Source of the DNA: a bacterium
GTDB lineage: Bacteria > Bacillota > Clostridia > Lachnospirales > Lachnospiraceae
DNA: 64,000 nucleotides
Direction: 5' to 3'
NCBI GenBank assembly: GCA_030535455.1
Contig: JAUNJY010000012.1
Location: 1 to 64,000, forward strand
The notes under the pieces are model-generated. The model was not told the origin of the DNA. It saw nothing but the letters and a program-made list of their open reading frames with translations, and made no database searches. Each line of letters begins with the position of its first letter. Within the stretch, counting starts at the first letter, position 1. The position numbers and the translations under genes are program-made. This document shows, one piece after another, positions 23,498 through 33,117 of the stretch.

Positions 23498-25597
23498 ATG
23501 GATACAACGAAAAATCCAAATCAATATGTATTTGGTTTAGATATAGGTACCAGAAGTATTGTTGGTACAGTAGGATACAAAAATAGGGAAAATCGTTTTC
23601 AAGTGGTGGCGCAGGTAGCCAAAGAACATGAAACAAGGGCTATGCTTGATGGACAAATTCATAATATTGAAGCTGTCAGCCAGACCATAAGAGAAGTAAA
23701 ACAGGCATTAGAAAATAAATTAGGGTTTGAATTAAAAGACGTATGTATCGCTGCAGCAGGACGTGTCCTAAAGACCGTAACTGTGACAGCAGAATATGCA
23801 TTTGAGACAGAACAGACGATTACCAAAGAAATGGTTCACTCCTTAGAGTTATTGGGAATTGAACAGGCATATGATAAACTGAAAGCAGAAAGCACGGATA
23901 CCTTTAATTACTATTGTGTCGGATATACTGTGGTAAAATCTTATTTAAATGATTTCTTGATGTTATCCTTAGAGGAGCATAAGGGAAGCAAGATCAGCGC
24001 AGACATTCTTGCAACTTTCTTGCCGGAAGAAGTAATTGATGGCCTGTATAAAGCGGTTGAAAAGGCAGACCTTCAAGTAGTCAATCTGACATTAGAACCG
24101 ATTGCAGCCATGGAAGTAGCAATTCCGGAAAATATCCGTCTGCTTAATCTGGCATTGGTAGATGTGGGGGCTGGAACAAGCGATATCTCTGTAACGAAAG
24201 ACGGAAGCATTATTGCATTTGGCATGATCCCATTTGCAGGTGATGAGATTACAGAAAATATCGCAAAACAGTATTTAGTGGATTTCAATGCAGCTGAGAA
24301 AATCAAACAGGCCTGCTTAAACAGCGAAGAGATTACGTATACAGATATTTTGGGATTTACTCACGAACTAAAATCTCAAGATGTGGTAGAAGGCGTTAAG
24401 ACAATCGTTGAGCAGATTACCAAAAGAATTGCAGACCGTATCATTGAACTAAATGGCGATAAGCCGGTAAGTGCAGTATTTGTAGTAGGAGGCGGCGGAA
24501 AACTTCCAACCTTTGTTCCTTCTCTGGCAAGGCATTTAGGGCTTCCGGAAGAACGTGTGGCGTTACGTGGCAAGGAGGTTCTATTGTCAGTAGATTTCTT
24601 AGACGAGACAATGGAGAAGGATTCTACGTTGGTGACTCCTGTAGGAATTTGTCTTAATTATTATGAAAAACGAAATAATTTTGTTTATGTTACTGTAAAT
24701 GGTGAGATTGTCAAATTATATGACAATAATCGTCTGACAGTGCTGGATGCAGCAATGAGCATCGGTATCTCCACAATGGACCTGTTCCCAAGACGAGGAA
24801 AGAGTCTTGAGTTTACGCTGAATGGCGAGCCAAAGTCTATCAAAGGGTTCCTTGGTGAGGCTGCCGTAATTACTGTAAACAAAAAAGAAGCCAATATGAC
24901 CACAGCTATCACGTCTCATGATGTAGTTGAGATTAAGAGTAGTACGCCAGGGCTGGATGCAGTGTACCAGGTAAAAGACATTGCAGGTGCAAAGCAAAAG
25001 CTTACGTTCCTTGTAAATGGAATTGAGATGAAGTGTCCTTCTTTAATCCAAGTAAATAAGCAAGTAGTGACAAACGATTATACCATCCAAGAGGGTGACG
25101 ACGTAAAAGTTTTAAGCTACTATACGTTACAGAAATTATTGGCGTTTATCGATGTTGCGTATAATGCGTCCATGAAAATCAATGGTTCCCCTGCGGAGCT
25201 TACGACTCGGATCTACGATGATGATGAGTTAAGTTTTTCTTATGATGAAATTGAACCATATCAGGAAATCGAAGTTAATGAGGATGAGGCGGCAAAGGAA
25301 GAAACAGAATTAGAGCTTAAATCAATCGAAACAGCGCCAGAAGAAATCATTTCAATTGCAATAGAAAGTTCTGGGTCCAAAGCCATTACCCTTGAGGTAA
25401 ATGGGCAGATGGTAAGAGTAAAAGGAAAAGAGTCATATACCGTAGTGGACCTTTTAGACGTTATTGATTTTGATACCACACTGGCAATGGATAAGACCCT
25501 TGTAATAACTGTAAACGAGTTAGAAGGTGACTTCTTTACGCCGATCCATGCAAATGACATAGTGAACCTGTCCTGGAATGAAATAGTCGAAAAATAA
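23498..25597 (+). CDS. FtsA-like ASKHA ATPase with long beta-rich C-terminus
   Basis: This is a 699-residue protein. The first about 380 residues match the FtsA/PilM actin-like fold: FGLDIGTRSIVGTVGY (phosphate 1), ALVDVGAGTSDISVT (phosphate 2), IPFAGDEITENIA and FVVGGGGKLPTFVPSLARHL (adenosine). Ordinary FtsA is about 410-450 residues. The extra about 300 residues contain at least three small beta-grasp-like segments, each beginning with a strand such as FTLNGEPKSI, FLVNGIEMKC or LEVNGQMVRVKG, plus an acidic stretch near residue 590. No amphipathic FtsA membrane helix is obvious at the end. It lies 14 bases after coaE. A role in cell-envelope or division scaffolding is inferred, not shown. 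Confidence 0.78.
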   Translation: MDTTKNPNQYVFGLDIGTRSIVGTVGYKNRENRFQVVAQVAKEHETRAMLDGQIHNIEAVSQTIREVKQALENKLGFELKDVCIAAAGRVLKTVTVTAEYAFETEQTITKEMVHSLELLGIEQAYDKLKAESTDTFNYYCVGYTVVKSYLNDFLMLSLEEHKGSKISADILATFLPEEVIDGLYKAVEKADLQVVNLTLEPIAAMEVAIPENIRLLNLALVDVGAGTSDISVTKDGSIIAFGMIPFAGDEITENIAKQYLVDFNAAEKIKQACLNSEEITYTDILGFTHELKSQDVVEGVKTIVEQITKRIADRIIELNGDKPVSAVFVVGGGGKLPTFVPSLARHLGLPEERVALRGKEVLLSVDFLDETMEKDSTLVTPVGICLNYYEKRNNFVYVTVNGEIVKLYDNNRLTVLDAAMSIGISTMDLFPRRGKSLEFTLNGEPKSIKGFLGEAAVITVNKKEANMTTAITSHDVVEIKSSTPGLDAVYQVKDIAGAKQKLTFLVNGIEMKCPSLIQVNKQVVTNDYTIQEGDDVKVLSYYTLQKLLAFIDVAYNASMKINGSPAELTTRIYDDDELSFSYDEIEPYQEIEVNEDEAAKEETELELKSIETAPEEIISIAIESSGSKAITLEVNGQMVRVKGKESYTVVDLLDVIDFDTTLAMDKTLVITVNELEGDFFTPIHANDIVNLSWNEIVEK

Positions 25598-25689
25598 TTA
25601 AATATTAGAAATAATAACGAAAATAAATGATGGAAATACGCGTAAAATGTGTATTTATATCTAACTTTCCGAATATCTGTCATTTCATA

Positions 25690-25718
25690 TGGTCAAAGCA
25701 AAAAGGATATGTTATAAT
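25690..25718 (+). promoter_or_regulatory. Promoter of yycJ
   Basis: TGGTCA (25690-25695) and TATAAT (25713-25718) are 17 bases apart, 40 bases before the start codon. Confidence 0.55.
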
Positions 25719-25757
25719 GACTTAAATTTATTAAAAAAGGATTGAAGGAAAAGTAGT

Positions 25758-26552
25758 ATGAATTTATTAAGTATTGCCAGCGGTAGTAGTGGTAACTGTA
25801 TTTATGTAGGCAACGACGAAACCAATATTTTAATCGATGCTGGTATTAGTGGTAAAAAAGTAATTGAAGGCCTATCCTCCATGGACATTAATCCGGAGAA
25901 GCTAAATGGTCTGTTAATTACCCATGAACATTCCGACCATATCAAAGGGGTTGGCGTGTTGGCACGTAAGTATAACGTTCCTATTTATGCTACTGCAGAA
26001 ACAATCAATGCAATGTTAAGATCTAGTTCCATTGGCCGTATAAAAGAAGAATTATTAAATGTCATAGATCCTGATATAAGCTTTATGGTAAATGATATTC
26101 AGGTAAATCCGTTTTCTATTTCCCACGATGCCTCAAATCCTGTAGGATATACATTTGAGCAGGATGGCAAGAAGATTGGACTTGCAACGGACCTTGGAAA
26201 ATATGATGATTATATTATAAAACAATTAACTGGTTGTAATGCCATACTGATTGAAGCAAACCATGATATCAATATGCTTCAGGTAGGCGCATATCCATAT
26301 ATATTAAAACGTCGTATATTGGGGGACAGAGGCCATTTATCCAATGATAATTCAGGCAAGCTTCTTTGCAGCATTCACCATGAAGGGCTAAAACACATCG
26401 TGCTTGGCCATTTAAGTAAAGACAATAACTATCCTGAACTGGCATTTGAAACAGTAAAATACGAGTTACAGCAATATAAATCGGATATTTTATCCACATG
26501 TGATTTAGTAGTAGCCAAACGAGAGGAACCATCCTCTTTCATTAAATTGTAG
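25758..26552 (+). CDS. yycJ: MBL-fold metallo-hydrolase, YycJ/WalJ family
   Basis: This 264-residue metallo-beta-lactamase-fold protein has the family start LLSIASGSSGNCIYVG, the metal motif LLITHEHSDHIKGV, ATDLGKYDDYI and IVLGHLSKDNN. These match YycJ (WalJ), reported as a nuclease-like partner of the WalKR cell-wall two-component region in Bacillus, although no walKR genes are seen here. It probably acts on nucleic acid ends. AAGGA precedes the ATG. It has its own promoter after the polA-coaE-FtsA-like run. Confidence 0.88.
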   Translation: MNLLSIASGSSGNCIYVGNDETNILIDAGISGKKVIEGLSSMDINPEKLNGLLITHEHSDHIKGVGVLARKYNVPIYATAETINAMLRSSSIGRIKEELLNVIDPDISFMVNDIQVNPFSISHDASNPVGYTFEQDGKKIGLATDLGKYDDYIIKQLTGCNAILIEANHDINMLQVGAYPYILKRRILGDRGHLSNDNSGKLLCSIHHEGLKHIVLGHLSKDNNYPELAFETVKYELQQYKSDILSTCDLVVAKREEPSSFIKL

Positions 26553-26590
26553 GAAACTCCTAATTAAACAGTCTCCTATTCTTGAAGAAA

Positions 26591-26700
26591 GCACCCTGAA
26601 AAGCGGGTGCAGGATGCGCACTTACGCGGAAGGAGTTTATCACTTCGTGATCGCGTTCGGCGCGGAGTGTTTTGCAAGTAAAACACTTTGTTCCGGCATA
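26591..26700. repeat. Intergenic structured repeat, copy C (longest)
   Basis: The 215-base gap after yycJ holds this element. It starts with a GCACCC/GGGTGC hairpin (26591-26610), continues with GCGCACTTACGCGGAAGGAG and TTTATCACTTCGTGATCGCG (ATCAC-TTC-GTGAT stem-loop), then TTCGGCGC, and ends with AGTGTTTT-GCAAGT-AAAACACT (26666-26687) and TTTGTTCCGG. Copies A and B share its central part. No ORF is supported. Confidence 0.65.
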
Positions 26701-26708
26701 AGATAATT

Positions 26709-26738
26709 AATCTGCACTATTCGTAGTGCAGATTTTTA
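26709..26738 (+). terminator. Perfect hairpin with TTCG loop before the ACT-domain gene
   Basis: AATCTGCACTA and TAGTGCAGATT form an 11-bp stem around TTCG, followed by TTTAT. The next start codon is only 31 bases away, so it may be an attenuator as well as a terminator. Confidence 0.75.
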
Positions 26739-26768
26739 TAAATAGACAAAATCAATGGAGGAACTAAA

Positions 26769-27041
26769 ATGAAGAAGACAATTATAACTGTAGTTGGAAA
26801 AGACAGCGTAGGAATTATCGCAAAAGTATGTACATATCTAGCAGAAAACAACATTAATATTCTTGATATCTCTCAAACAATCGTCCAGGGATACTTCAAT
26901 ATGATGATGATTGTTGATGCAAATCAGGCAAAAAATGATCCTCATACAATCTCAGAAGAGTTAGGTAAACTAGGAGAAGAAATCGGTGTGAAAATTCGTG
27001 CTCAACATGAAGACATCTTCAATGTAATGCACAGAATTTAA
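26769..27041 (+). CDS. ACT-domain protein, UPF0237 family
   Basis: This 90-residue protein consists of one ACT domain plus a short tail ([18 protein letters not shown], then [20 protein letters not shown]). ACT domains bind amino acids and regulate enzymes. The gene is followed 67 bases later by a UPF0210/PFL-family gene, an arrangement widely conserved in Firmicutes and Archaea, so the pair probably works together. GGAGGA precedes the ATG. The ligand is unknown. Confidence 0.92.
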   Translation: MKKTIITVVGKDSVGIIAKVCTYLAENNINILDISQTIVQGYFNMMMIVDANQAKNDPHTISEELGKLGEEIGVKIRAQHEDIFNVMHRI

Positions 27042-27108
27042 CCGCAAAAGCTCGAATTATCTTACAAAACTAGGAAATAGTCACATAAGACTAAGGAAGG
27101 ATTACATA

Positions 27109-28473
27109 ATGATCAATATAAATGAAGTTATCGAAACGAATAAAATGATCGATCAGGAAAATCTAGATGTACGTACTATTACGCTAGGCATCAGCTTACT
27201 TGACTGCGTTACTTCTGATTTAGATCAATTAAATGAAAATATTTATATAAAGATTACAACTACTGCAAAGGATCTTGTTAAGACTGGAAAGGATATTGAA
27301 AGAGAATACGGAATTCCTATCGTAAATAAACGAATTTCCGTTACTCCAATTGCCTTAGTCGGAGCAAGTGCCTGCAAATGTCCCGAGGATTTTGTGACAA
27401 TCGCAAAGACATTGGATCGCGCTGCCAAAGAGGTAGGGGTTAATTTCCTTGGCGGCTACTCTGCATTAGTAAGCAAGGGCATGACAAAAAGCGATGAGTT
27501 CTTGATCCGTTCCATTCCAGAAGCACTTGCAAGTACAGATTTTGTCTGCAGTTCTGTCAATGTTGGTTCAACCAAGACAGGTATCGATATGGATGCAGTA
27601 AAATTACTTGGAGAAATCATTCTTGAAACTTCAAAACGCAGCAAGGACCTTGAATGTAATGGGTGTGCAAAATTAGTGGTATTCTGCAATGCTCCAGATG
27701 ATAATCCATTTATGGCAGGGGCATTCCACGGTGTAACCGAAGGAGATGCCATCATCAATGTAGGTGTCAGTGGTCCTGGCGTAGTAAAGAAAGCATTAGA
27801 AAGCTGTCATGGCGCAGATTTTGGTACAATGTGCGAAACAATTAAGAAAACAGCATTTAAGATTACCCGTGTTGGCCAGCTGGTTGCAAGAGAAGCATCC
27901 AAACGACTTAATATTCCATTTGGAATTATCGATCTGTCGTTGGCTCCTACGCCAGCCATTGGGGATTCCATTGCTGAAATCTTCCAAGAGATGGGCTTAG
28001 AACATGCCGGTGCTCCAGGTACGACAGCAGCACTTGCCATGTTAAATGACCAAGTGAAAAAGGGCGGTGTAATGGCAAGTTCCTATGTTGGCGGATTAAG
28101 CGGTGCATTTATTCCAGTCAGCGAAGACCAAGGAATGATAGATGCAGTAAATGCAGGAGCATTATCAATTGAAAAACTGGAAGCTATGACTTGTGTTTGT
28201 TCTGTAGGGCTTGATATGCTTGCAATTCCAGGAAGTACAAAGGCAACCACGATTTCCGGTATTATTGCAGATGAAATGGCAATCGGTATGATTAATCAAA
28301 AGACGACAGCAGTTCGTATTATTCCTGTTATGGGAATGGAAGTAGGAGATACTGTGGAATTTGGCGGTTTATTAGGATATGCCCCAATTATGAAAGTAAA
28401 TCCATTTAGCTGTGATGAATTTATTAATCGTGGTGGACGTATTCCTGCTCCAATCCATAGCTTTAAAAACTAA
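27109..28473 (+). CDS. PFL family protein, UPF0210 (DUF711)
   Basis: This 454-residue protein matches the UPF0210 family, which is structurally related to pyruvate formate-lyase-type barrels but has no proven function. Recognisable segments are [76 protein letters not shown] and [15 protein letters not shown]. The length and full-length match are normal for the family. It is cytoplasmic and co-transcribed with the ACT-domain gene. AAGGA precedes the ATG. Confidence 0.93.
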   Translation: MININEVIETNKMIDQENLDVRTITLGISLLDCVTSDLDQLNENIYIKITTTAKDLVKTGKDIEREYGIPIVNKRISVTPIALVGASACKCPEDFVTIAKTLDRAAKEVGVNFLGGYSALVSKGMTKSDEFLIRSIPEALASTDFVCSSVNVGSTKTGIDMDAVKLLGEIILETSKRSKDLECNGCAKLVVFCNAPDDNPFMAGAFHGVTEGDAIINVGVSGPGVVKKALESCHGADFGTMCETIKKTAFKITRVGQLVAREASKRLNIPFGIIDLSLAPTPAIGDSIAEIFQEMGLEHAGAPGTTAALAMLNDQVKKGGVMASSYVGGLSGAFIPVSEDQGMIDAVNAGALSIEKLEAMTCVCSVGLDMLAIPGSTKATTISGIIADEMAIGMINQKTTAVRIIPVMGMEVGDTVEFGGLLGYAPIMKVNPFSCDEFINRGGRIPAPIHSFKN

Positions 28474-28502
28474 TAACATAATAATTTGAAATATACAAAA
28501 TC

Positions 28503-28540
28503 AGGGCTAACATACATAAGAAGTGTGTTAGTCCTTTTTT
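28503..28540 (+). terminator. Intrinsic terminator after the PFL-family gene
   Basis: AGGGCTAACATAC pairs with GTGTGTTAGTCCT and a run of T follows. Confidence 0.88.
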
Positions 28541-28666
28541 ATTAAATAGCTAAAGTCCCGTTAAAAATAACAACAAAAAGGTAAGATGTTTCAACAGGGT
28601 TGTTTTGAGTACCTTTGGTTGATACACTTAATTACAAAAAATAGAAAGTTATTTTTAGGGGGAAGT

Positions 28667-31456
28667 ATGAAAATAATTAGAAATATGAAAGTGATAAGAA
28701 ATTTTGTATTACTAATAGGGAGTATAGTACTTATCGTATGCGGGAAGGGCATTACGTGTAAAGCGGGTTCAAGTGTGAAAGTGACAACCGTCCTTGAATT
28801 GGCAAGTAATTGCGCTTCTGCAGGTGTTAGTGAAATTATTTTACAGAAGGATATAACCATTAGCTCCACATTTTTAGTAAGAGGAACGAAGAAAATTGTT
28901 GGAAATGGCCATACATTACGTCGATCTGCAAGCAAGACGGATAAGTATCAGTTTGACGTAACAAAAGGAAGTAGTTTGGAATTTTCCAATATTACTCTCG
29001 ATGGGGCAAATATTGTTTCAAAGAATGGATTAATTCTAGTTGAAGCAGGTGCTAAACTAAAGATTGTATCAGGCATCACTATAAAAAACTTTAAAGTGAG
29101 TGAAGGTTCAGCGGTAATTACAAACTCTGGTACAGTCACAATGACAGGTGGAACTATAACGAATAATTCCACTAATAGTAATGGAGGAGCATTGCAAAAT
29201 CTTAAAGGTGGTAAAGCTACTATAAGTGGAGGAACGATTAAAAATAACTACGCAAAGTTAAATGGAGGCGGAATTTATGCACTATCCACTGGAAGTGTCA
29301 GTTTAACTGGGGGAAGCATTAATACAAATTCTTGTGGAGGCAAGGGAAATGCCATATATGCAGGAAACATAAAAGTATCAGGAAAACCAACAATTAGTAG
29401 TAACAATGATGTGTACATAGAAAAAAAGGATGCATTAGTCTTTGGTACGTATACAGGAGGTGCAGTTGCAATTAATTTCCCTAGCGAGGCTACCGGAACA
29501 GAAATCTTTACGGTAACTCCTCCTGCCATAAGTAAGGTTGCATGGAGCAAGAACTATAAGAATGCATCGTTACACCCATTGACTGCTTGTACCATATCAG
29601 GAAAGAAGAAAATATGTGTAGGCGGTTTTTTCAATATAATATATAAAGTGGACTCAATTGCGACTTGTACGGAAAAACAAAAGAAATATAAATGGGGAGA
29701 TACATATGCCAGTTTTCCTACAGTAAAACGACTAGGTTATACGGTAACTAACTGGTCGACAACCAGCACGAATCAGACAGTAGTAACCAGTGTTAAGCCA
29801 AAACAGCCAATGTATCTGACAAAAGATATAACCTTATACCCTATCTATGTACCAAATACATATCAGATTTCTTTTGATGCCAATGGTGGAAATAAAGTAA
29901 GCCAGGTAAAGAAAGTAACTTATAATCAAGCCTATGGAACTTTTCCAACAGCAACAAGAACAGGATATACGTTTAAAGGCTGGTACAGTAATAAGAATGG
30001 AACCACTAAATACAACGAGAAAGACATTGTTAAAATAACAAATAATACAGTACTATATGCAATGTGGACCCCAAAGACTTACCAGCTCTCCTTTGACAGT
30101 CAAGGGGGAAGTGCTGTGGACACAAAAAAAACTGTGACTTATGACTCGCAGTTTGGAACGTTTCCAGTACCATCAAGGACAGGATATCGATTTGAGGGTT
30201 GGTATAGTGACAAGGCTACAACGCGGCAATATAAAGAGAAGGATACTGTGAAAATAACAAGTAACACTACCCTTTATGCAAAATGGAGTCCATTGAGTTA
30301 TCAGATAACTTTTGATAGCCAGGGAGGGATTCCTATAACGGATACAAAGAATGTGACATACGCATCTAAGTTTGGAAAATTTCCAGTACCAGTAAGAACA
30401 GGCTATCAATTTTGTGGATGGTATGATTCCGTGACTGGCGGAAAATCCTATGGGGAAGATGACGAGGTCAATATAACAGAGGATTGTACCTTATATGCCA
30501 GATGGGAGATAGAGTGTTATGTGATTTCATTTGATGCCAATGGAGGAACGACATCTGTAAAGAGTAAGCAAGTAAAATTTGGCGAACAATTGGGCAAACT
30601 GCAGACGCCGGTACGGAAAGGCTATATCTTTAGCGGGTGGTATACGGATAAGACAACAGGAGTGAAATATTTTGAGAATACGATTATAAAAGATGGAGGC
30701 ATTCATACACTATATGCTCATTGGATTAAAAATGATGTGGTGCGTATTACAGTGCAAGGTATGAATACAACTTATTTTAAAGGTGCTAAGATATCGACCA
30801 AAGGCATGATACTTACTGCATATTATCGGGATAAAACTTCGAAACGAATAACAAAAGGATATAAGATTAAGGCTTATAGTACGGCAGCTGGGAAAAGGAA
30901 TGTAACGATTACTTTTGGTAATAAAAGCTGCAAAGTAAGTTGCGCATGGTACGATGAAAAACAGTTTAAGAAGATTAAGCTGACACAAGTAAAGTCCAGT
31001 CTTTATGCTGGCCAGACGAAGAAGCTTAAACTTAGCGCAAAGTACGATATATCCAATTATGTAACGTATAAGAGTTCTAATAAAAAGGTTGCAACCGTTA
31101 ATAAACAAGGACTGATCACTGCAAAAAAGACTGGAACGGTTAAGATTACAGCAACCGTAAAGATTAATAATCATAAAAGAAATCTAGTATACACATTGAC
31201 TGTGAAAAAGTCGGAATTAAAGATCAAATATTCTTATTGCAGCGAGATCACAAACCTTAAGTTTTCAGCAAAGACAAAAGGCTGTATGAAAAAGATTGTC
31301 TGGTCAAGCAGCAATACAAAAGTGGGAATAATTGATCGTAATACAGGGCTGTTTACTGCAAAAAATGATGGAATTACGTATATTACAGCTAAGTCAGGAA
31401 GTATCAGCAGAAAAATTAAAGTAGTGGTTAAAAAGCACTCAATACAGTGTATTTAA
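28667..31456 (+). CDS. Exported beta-helix, InlB-repeat and Big-domain surface protein
   Basis: This 929-residue protein has a signal-like N-terminus (residues about 10-35). A right-handed beta-helix-like region follows (about 60-260; TMTGGTITNNSTNSNGGAL and TISGGTIKNNYAKLNGGGI). Then come one degenerate and four clear InlB B-repeats (Flg_new type; ISFDANGG, GYTFKGWYS, LYAMW), a Big_3-like module (about 680-760) and two Big_2 modules to the end. There is no LPXTG motif, so attachment may be non-covalent. ATG 28667 follows AGGGGG closely; the frame extends upstream to 28586 but that part is hydrophobic and lacks a binding site. It is probably an adhesin; the ligand is unknown. Confidence 0.8.
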   Translation: MKIIRNMKVIRNFVLLIGSIVLIVCGKGITCKAGSSVKVTTVLELASNCASAGVSEIILQKDITISSTFLVRGTKKIVGNGHTLRRSASKTDKYQFDVTKGSSLEFSNITLDGANIVSKNGLILVEAGAKLKIVSGITIKNFKVSEGSAVITNSGTVTMTGGTITNNSTNSNGGALQNLKGGKATISGGTIKNNYAKLNGGGIYALSTGSVSLTGGSINTNSCGGKGNAIYAGNIKVSGKPTISSNNDVYIEKKDALVFGTYTGGAVAINFPSEATGTEIFTVTPPAISKVAWSKNYKNASLHPLTACTISGKKKICVGGFFNIIYKVDSIATCTEKQKKYKWGDTYASFPTVKRLGYTVTNWSTTSTNQTVVTSVKPKQPMYLTKDITLYPIYVPNTYQISFDANGGNKVSQVKKVTYNQAYGTFPTATRTGYTFKGWYSNKNGTTKYNEKDIVKITNNTVLYAMWTPKTYQLSFDSQGGSAVDTKKTVTYDSQFGTFPVPSRTGYRFEGWYSDKATTRQYKEKDTVKITSNTTLYAKWSPLSYQITFDSQGGIPITDTKNVTYASKFGKFPVPVRTGYQFCGWYDSVTGGKSYGEDDEVNITEDCTLYARWEIECYVISFDANGGTTSVKSKQVKFGEQLGKLQTPVRKGYIFSGWYTDKTTGVKYFENTIIKDGGIHTLYAHWIKNDVVRITVQGMNTTYFKGAKISTKGMILTAYYRDKTSKRITKGYKIKAYSTAAGKRNVTITFGNKSCKVSCAWYDEKQFKKIKLTQVKSSLYAGQTKKLKLSAKYDISNYVTYKSSNKKVATVNKQGLITAKKTGTVKITATVKINNHKRNLVYTLTVKKSELKIKYSYCSEITNLKFSAKTKGCMKKIVWSSSNTKVGIIDRNTGLFTAKNDGITYITAKSGSISRKIKVVVKKHSIQCI
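29860..30730 (+). repeat. Four in-frame InlB B-repeats
   Basis: Units beginning near 29866, 30077, 30296 and 30515 are about 211-219 bases long and encode the same S-F-D-x-x-G-G ... G-W-Y-x-D ... L-Y-A-x-W pattern. They are diverged at the DNA level, so recombination between them is probably rare. Confidence 0.8.
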
Positions 31457-31546
31457 CATTCTTGACAGCTTGTTTGGAAAGGGATATATTGAAATCGTAG
31501 AGTTGTGCGGTTACATAGATGTTGCATATGGAAAGGAGCCTTTTTA

Positions 31547-32074
31547 GTGGAAGAGAATAGTACATTAGAAAGAGGAGAAGCAGGCGTTCATAATATACGT
31601 AAAGCAAATTTTCAAATGCATTTACTTTTTACAGAAAAACCAGAGATCCCTACGGCAAAAGAAATACGGGACATCTTTGAAAAATATCTTGGCGGTATAC
31701 AGATTGCAATGAACGAGGAAGAGATTTATGCATTTACACTGGATGAGTATGCAGTTCCAAAATCAGAAGGAAAAGTAAATGCCAAGGTAATTCTTACAAA
31801 GGTATTTACTTTTCAGTCCCATTTGCTTCAAGAGAACTATGTGAATGAAGAGTATATAAATTCGTTTCATTATGACATCTTTATGTCCGATTTACTTACA
31901 TCTTCCTTCTCAAAAGAAGAACAGTACAGCATAAGGAAAGGCATGCTTCAAGGAATAATAGAGGTATTTCCTGTTATGAGTGCTATTTGGATTTGTTCTA
32001 ACAATAAGATGATCTTTAATAAGGAATTCCCTATGCTAAGCGATGAGGAGATTGAAAAAAAGATAATTTTGTAG
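31547..32074 (+). CDS. Unknown cytoplasmic protein
   Basis: I do not recognise a family with confidence; a distant likeness to DUF4261 is possible. The protein has 175 residues if it starts at GTG 31547, which has AAGGAG eight bases upstream; the in-frame GTG at 31505 lacks a site. It is acidic, with alternating strands and helices (KANFQMHLLFTEKPEIP, AMNEEEIYAFTLDEYAV, VILTKVFTFQSHLL). There is no signal peptide or membrane helix. It lies about 90 bases after the surface-protein gene. Confidence 0.6.
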   Translation: MEENSTLERGEAGVHNIRKANFQMHLLFTEKPEIPTAKEIRDIFEKYLGGIQIAMNEEEIYAFTLDEYAVPKSEGKVNAKVILTKVFTFQSHLLQENYVNEEYINSFHYDIFMSDLLTSSFSKEEQYSIRKGMLQGIIEVFPVMSAIWICSNNKMIFNKEFPMLSDEEIEKKIIL

Positions 32075-32170
32075 ATGTTTTCCATGACAAGATTGTATTA
32101 ATGATTTACTATATTGAGATAATGTGGTAAATTAGTATTAATTGATTACACATGAAAAATGGGAGACAGT

Positions 32171-33043
32171 ATGCATAATAGGAAAAAAGTCCATGGCAGA
32201 TTACTGGGAGCAGGTATATTTCTCCTGGTAATTGGCTCTGGAACATTATTGTTTATAGATAAAGATAAAGGCTATAATGGTATGTCGATTGAGACACAGC
32301 TAGTAGTGGCGGATCAAGTGAAAACAAGCAGCATGCCTGAACAGCAAGAAGATATTCTACTGGAAATAAATAATTCGGTATTGGAAGATGAAGAAAACTA
32401 TGCACTTAGCTTAGTTCCAATAGAGAATATGACAGAAACAGAACAAGGAACACAGCATCTGTATGCGTATGTAGAAGCGGATCTGGAAGAGTTTAAGAAA
32501 ATGAGCCGTGAGAATTATCATGATTTTATAGATAAAATCTGTAAATATTCGTATGATTATTTCACTGTCGTTTTTAGCGATGGAAAGGGAATAGTCTATT
32601 ACCCTAAGTATGCTCAGTGGGCATTATATGGAACACTTGATGAGAATAAAAACTGCAAAAAGGTGGAGTCTTATATTGATGCAGCGGATGTGCAAGTCGA
32701 GACAGTAACGGATGAAAAGGTAACTCAGATCAAAAAATATATCAATGAGATTACGAAGGAATATAAAAAGAATGGAACTTATTCCACGAATGTTGAGTTT
32801 CTATATGATGATATTTATGAAGTGAGGCTAACCATCGATATTCAGTCGGATTTGATGGCTGATGCAAAAAGAGCAATTAAGGAAATAGAACAAAAGAGTA
32901 ATACCAAAGGATATCAGCTTAATTTTAAAATTTCCTGCATGAATGGCAGTAAAGAGGTAGTTACAATGTCCTTTGGAGAGGAATACGTACAATATGTTTA
33001 TGTCGAAAATGGGCATAAAGTGACATTAGATTCACTAGAATAA
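32171..33043 (+). CDS. Unknown membrane-anchored protein
   Basis: This 290-residue protein has one N-terminal membrane helix (LLGAGIFLLVIGSGTLLFI, about residues 9-28), so most of it is outside the cell. The outer part has acidic segments and a beta-rich C-terminus (YQLNFKISCMNGSKEVVTM, then YVQYVYVENGHKVTL). I do not recognise a family. ATG 32171 follows GGGAG at good spacing; the ATG at 32159 overlaps that site. It ends just before the T-box leader and may end its transcription unit there. Confidence 0.6.
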   Translation: MHNRKKVHGRLLGAGIFLLVIGSGTLLFIDKDKGYNGMSIETQLVVADQVKTSSMPEQQEDILLEINNSVLEDEENYALSLVPIENMTETEQGTQHLYAYVEADLEEFKKMSRENYHDFIDKICKYSYDYFTVVFSDGKGIVYYPKYAQWALYGTLDENKNCKKVESYIDAADVQVETVTDEKVTQIKKYINEITKEYKKNGTYSTNVEFLYDDIYEVRLTIDIQSDLMADAKRAIKEIEQKSNTKGYQLNFKISCMNGSKEVVTMSFGEEYVQYVYVENGHKVTLDSLE

Positions 33044-33117
33044 ATTTTTTTGACAAAGGTATTGACTCTGCCAGTGTAAAGTGCTAAAATCTTAAATCAA
33101 TAAGATATATTTGAAAT

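Noticed and set aside
28586..28666. N-terminal extension of the InlB-repeat protein
   Set aside because: There is no binding site before 28586, and ATG 28667 follows AGGGGG and leads into a normal signal peptide.
29860..30730. CRISPR or tandem mobile repeat
   Set aside because: The periodicity is about 211-219 bases and corresponds to InlB protein repeats, diverged at the DNA level.
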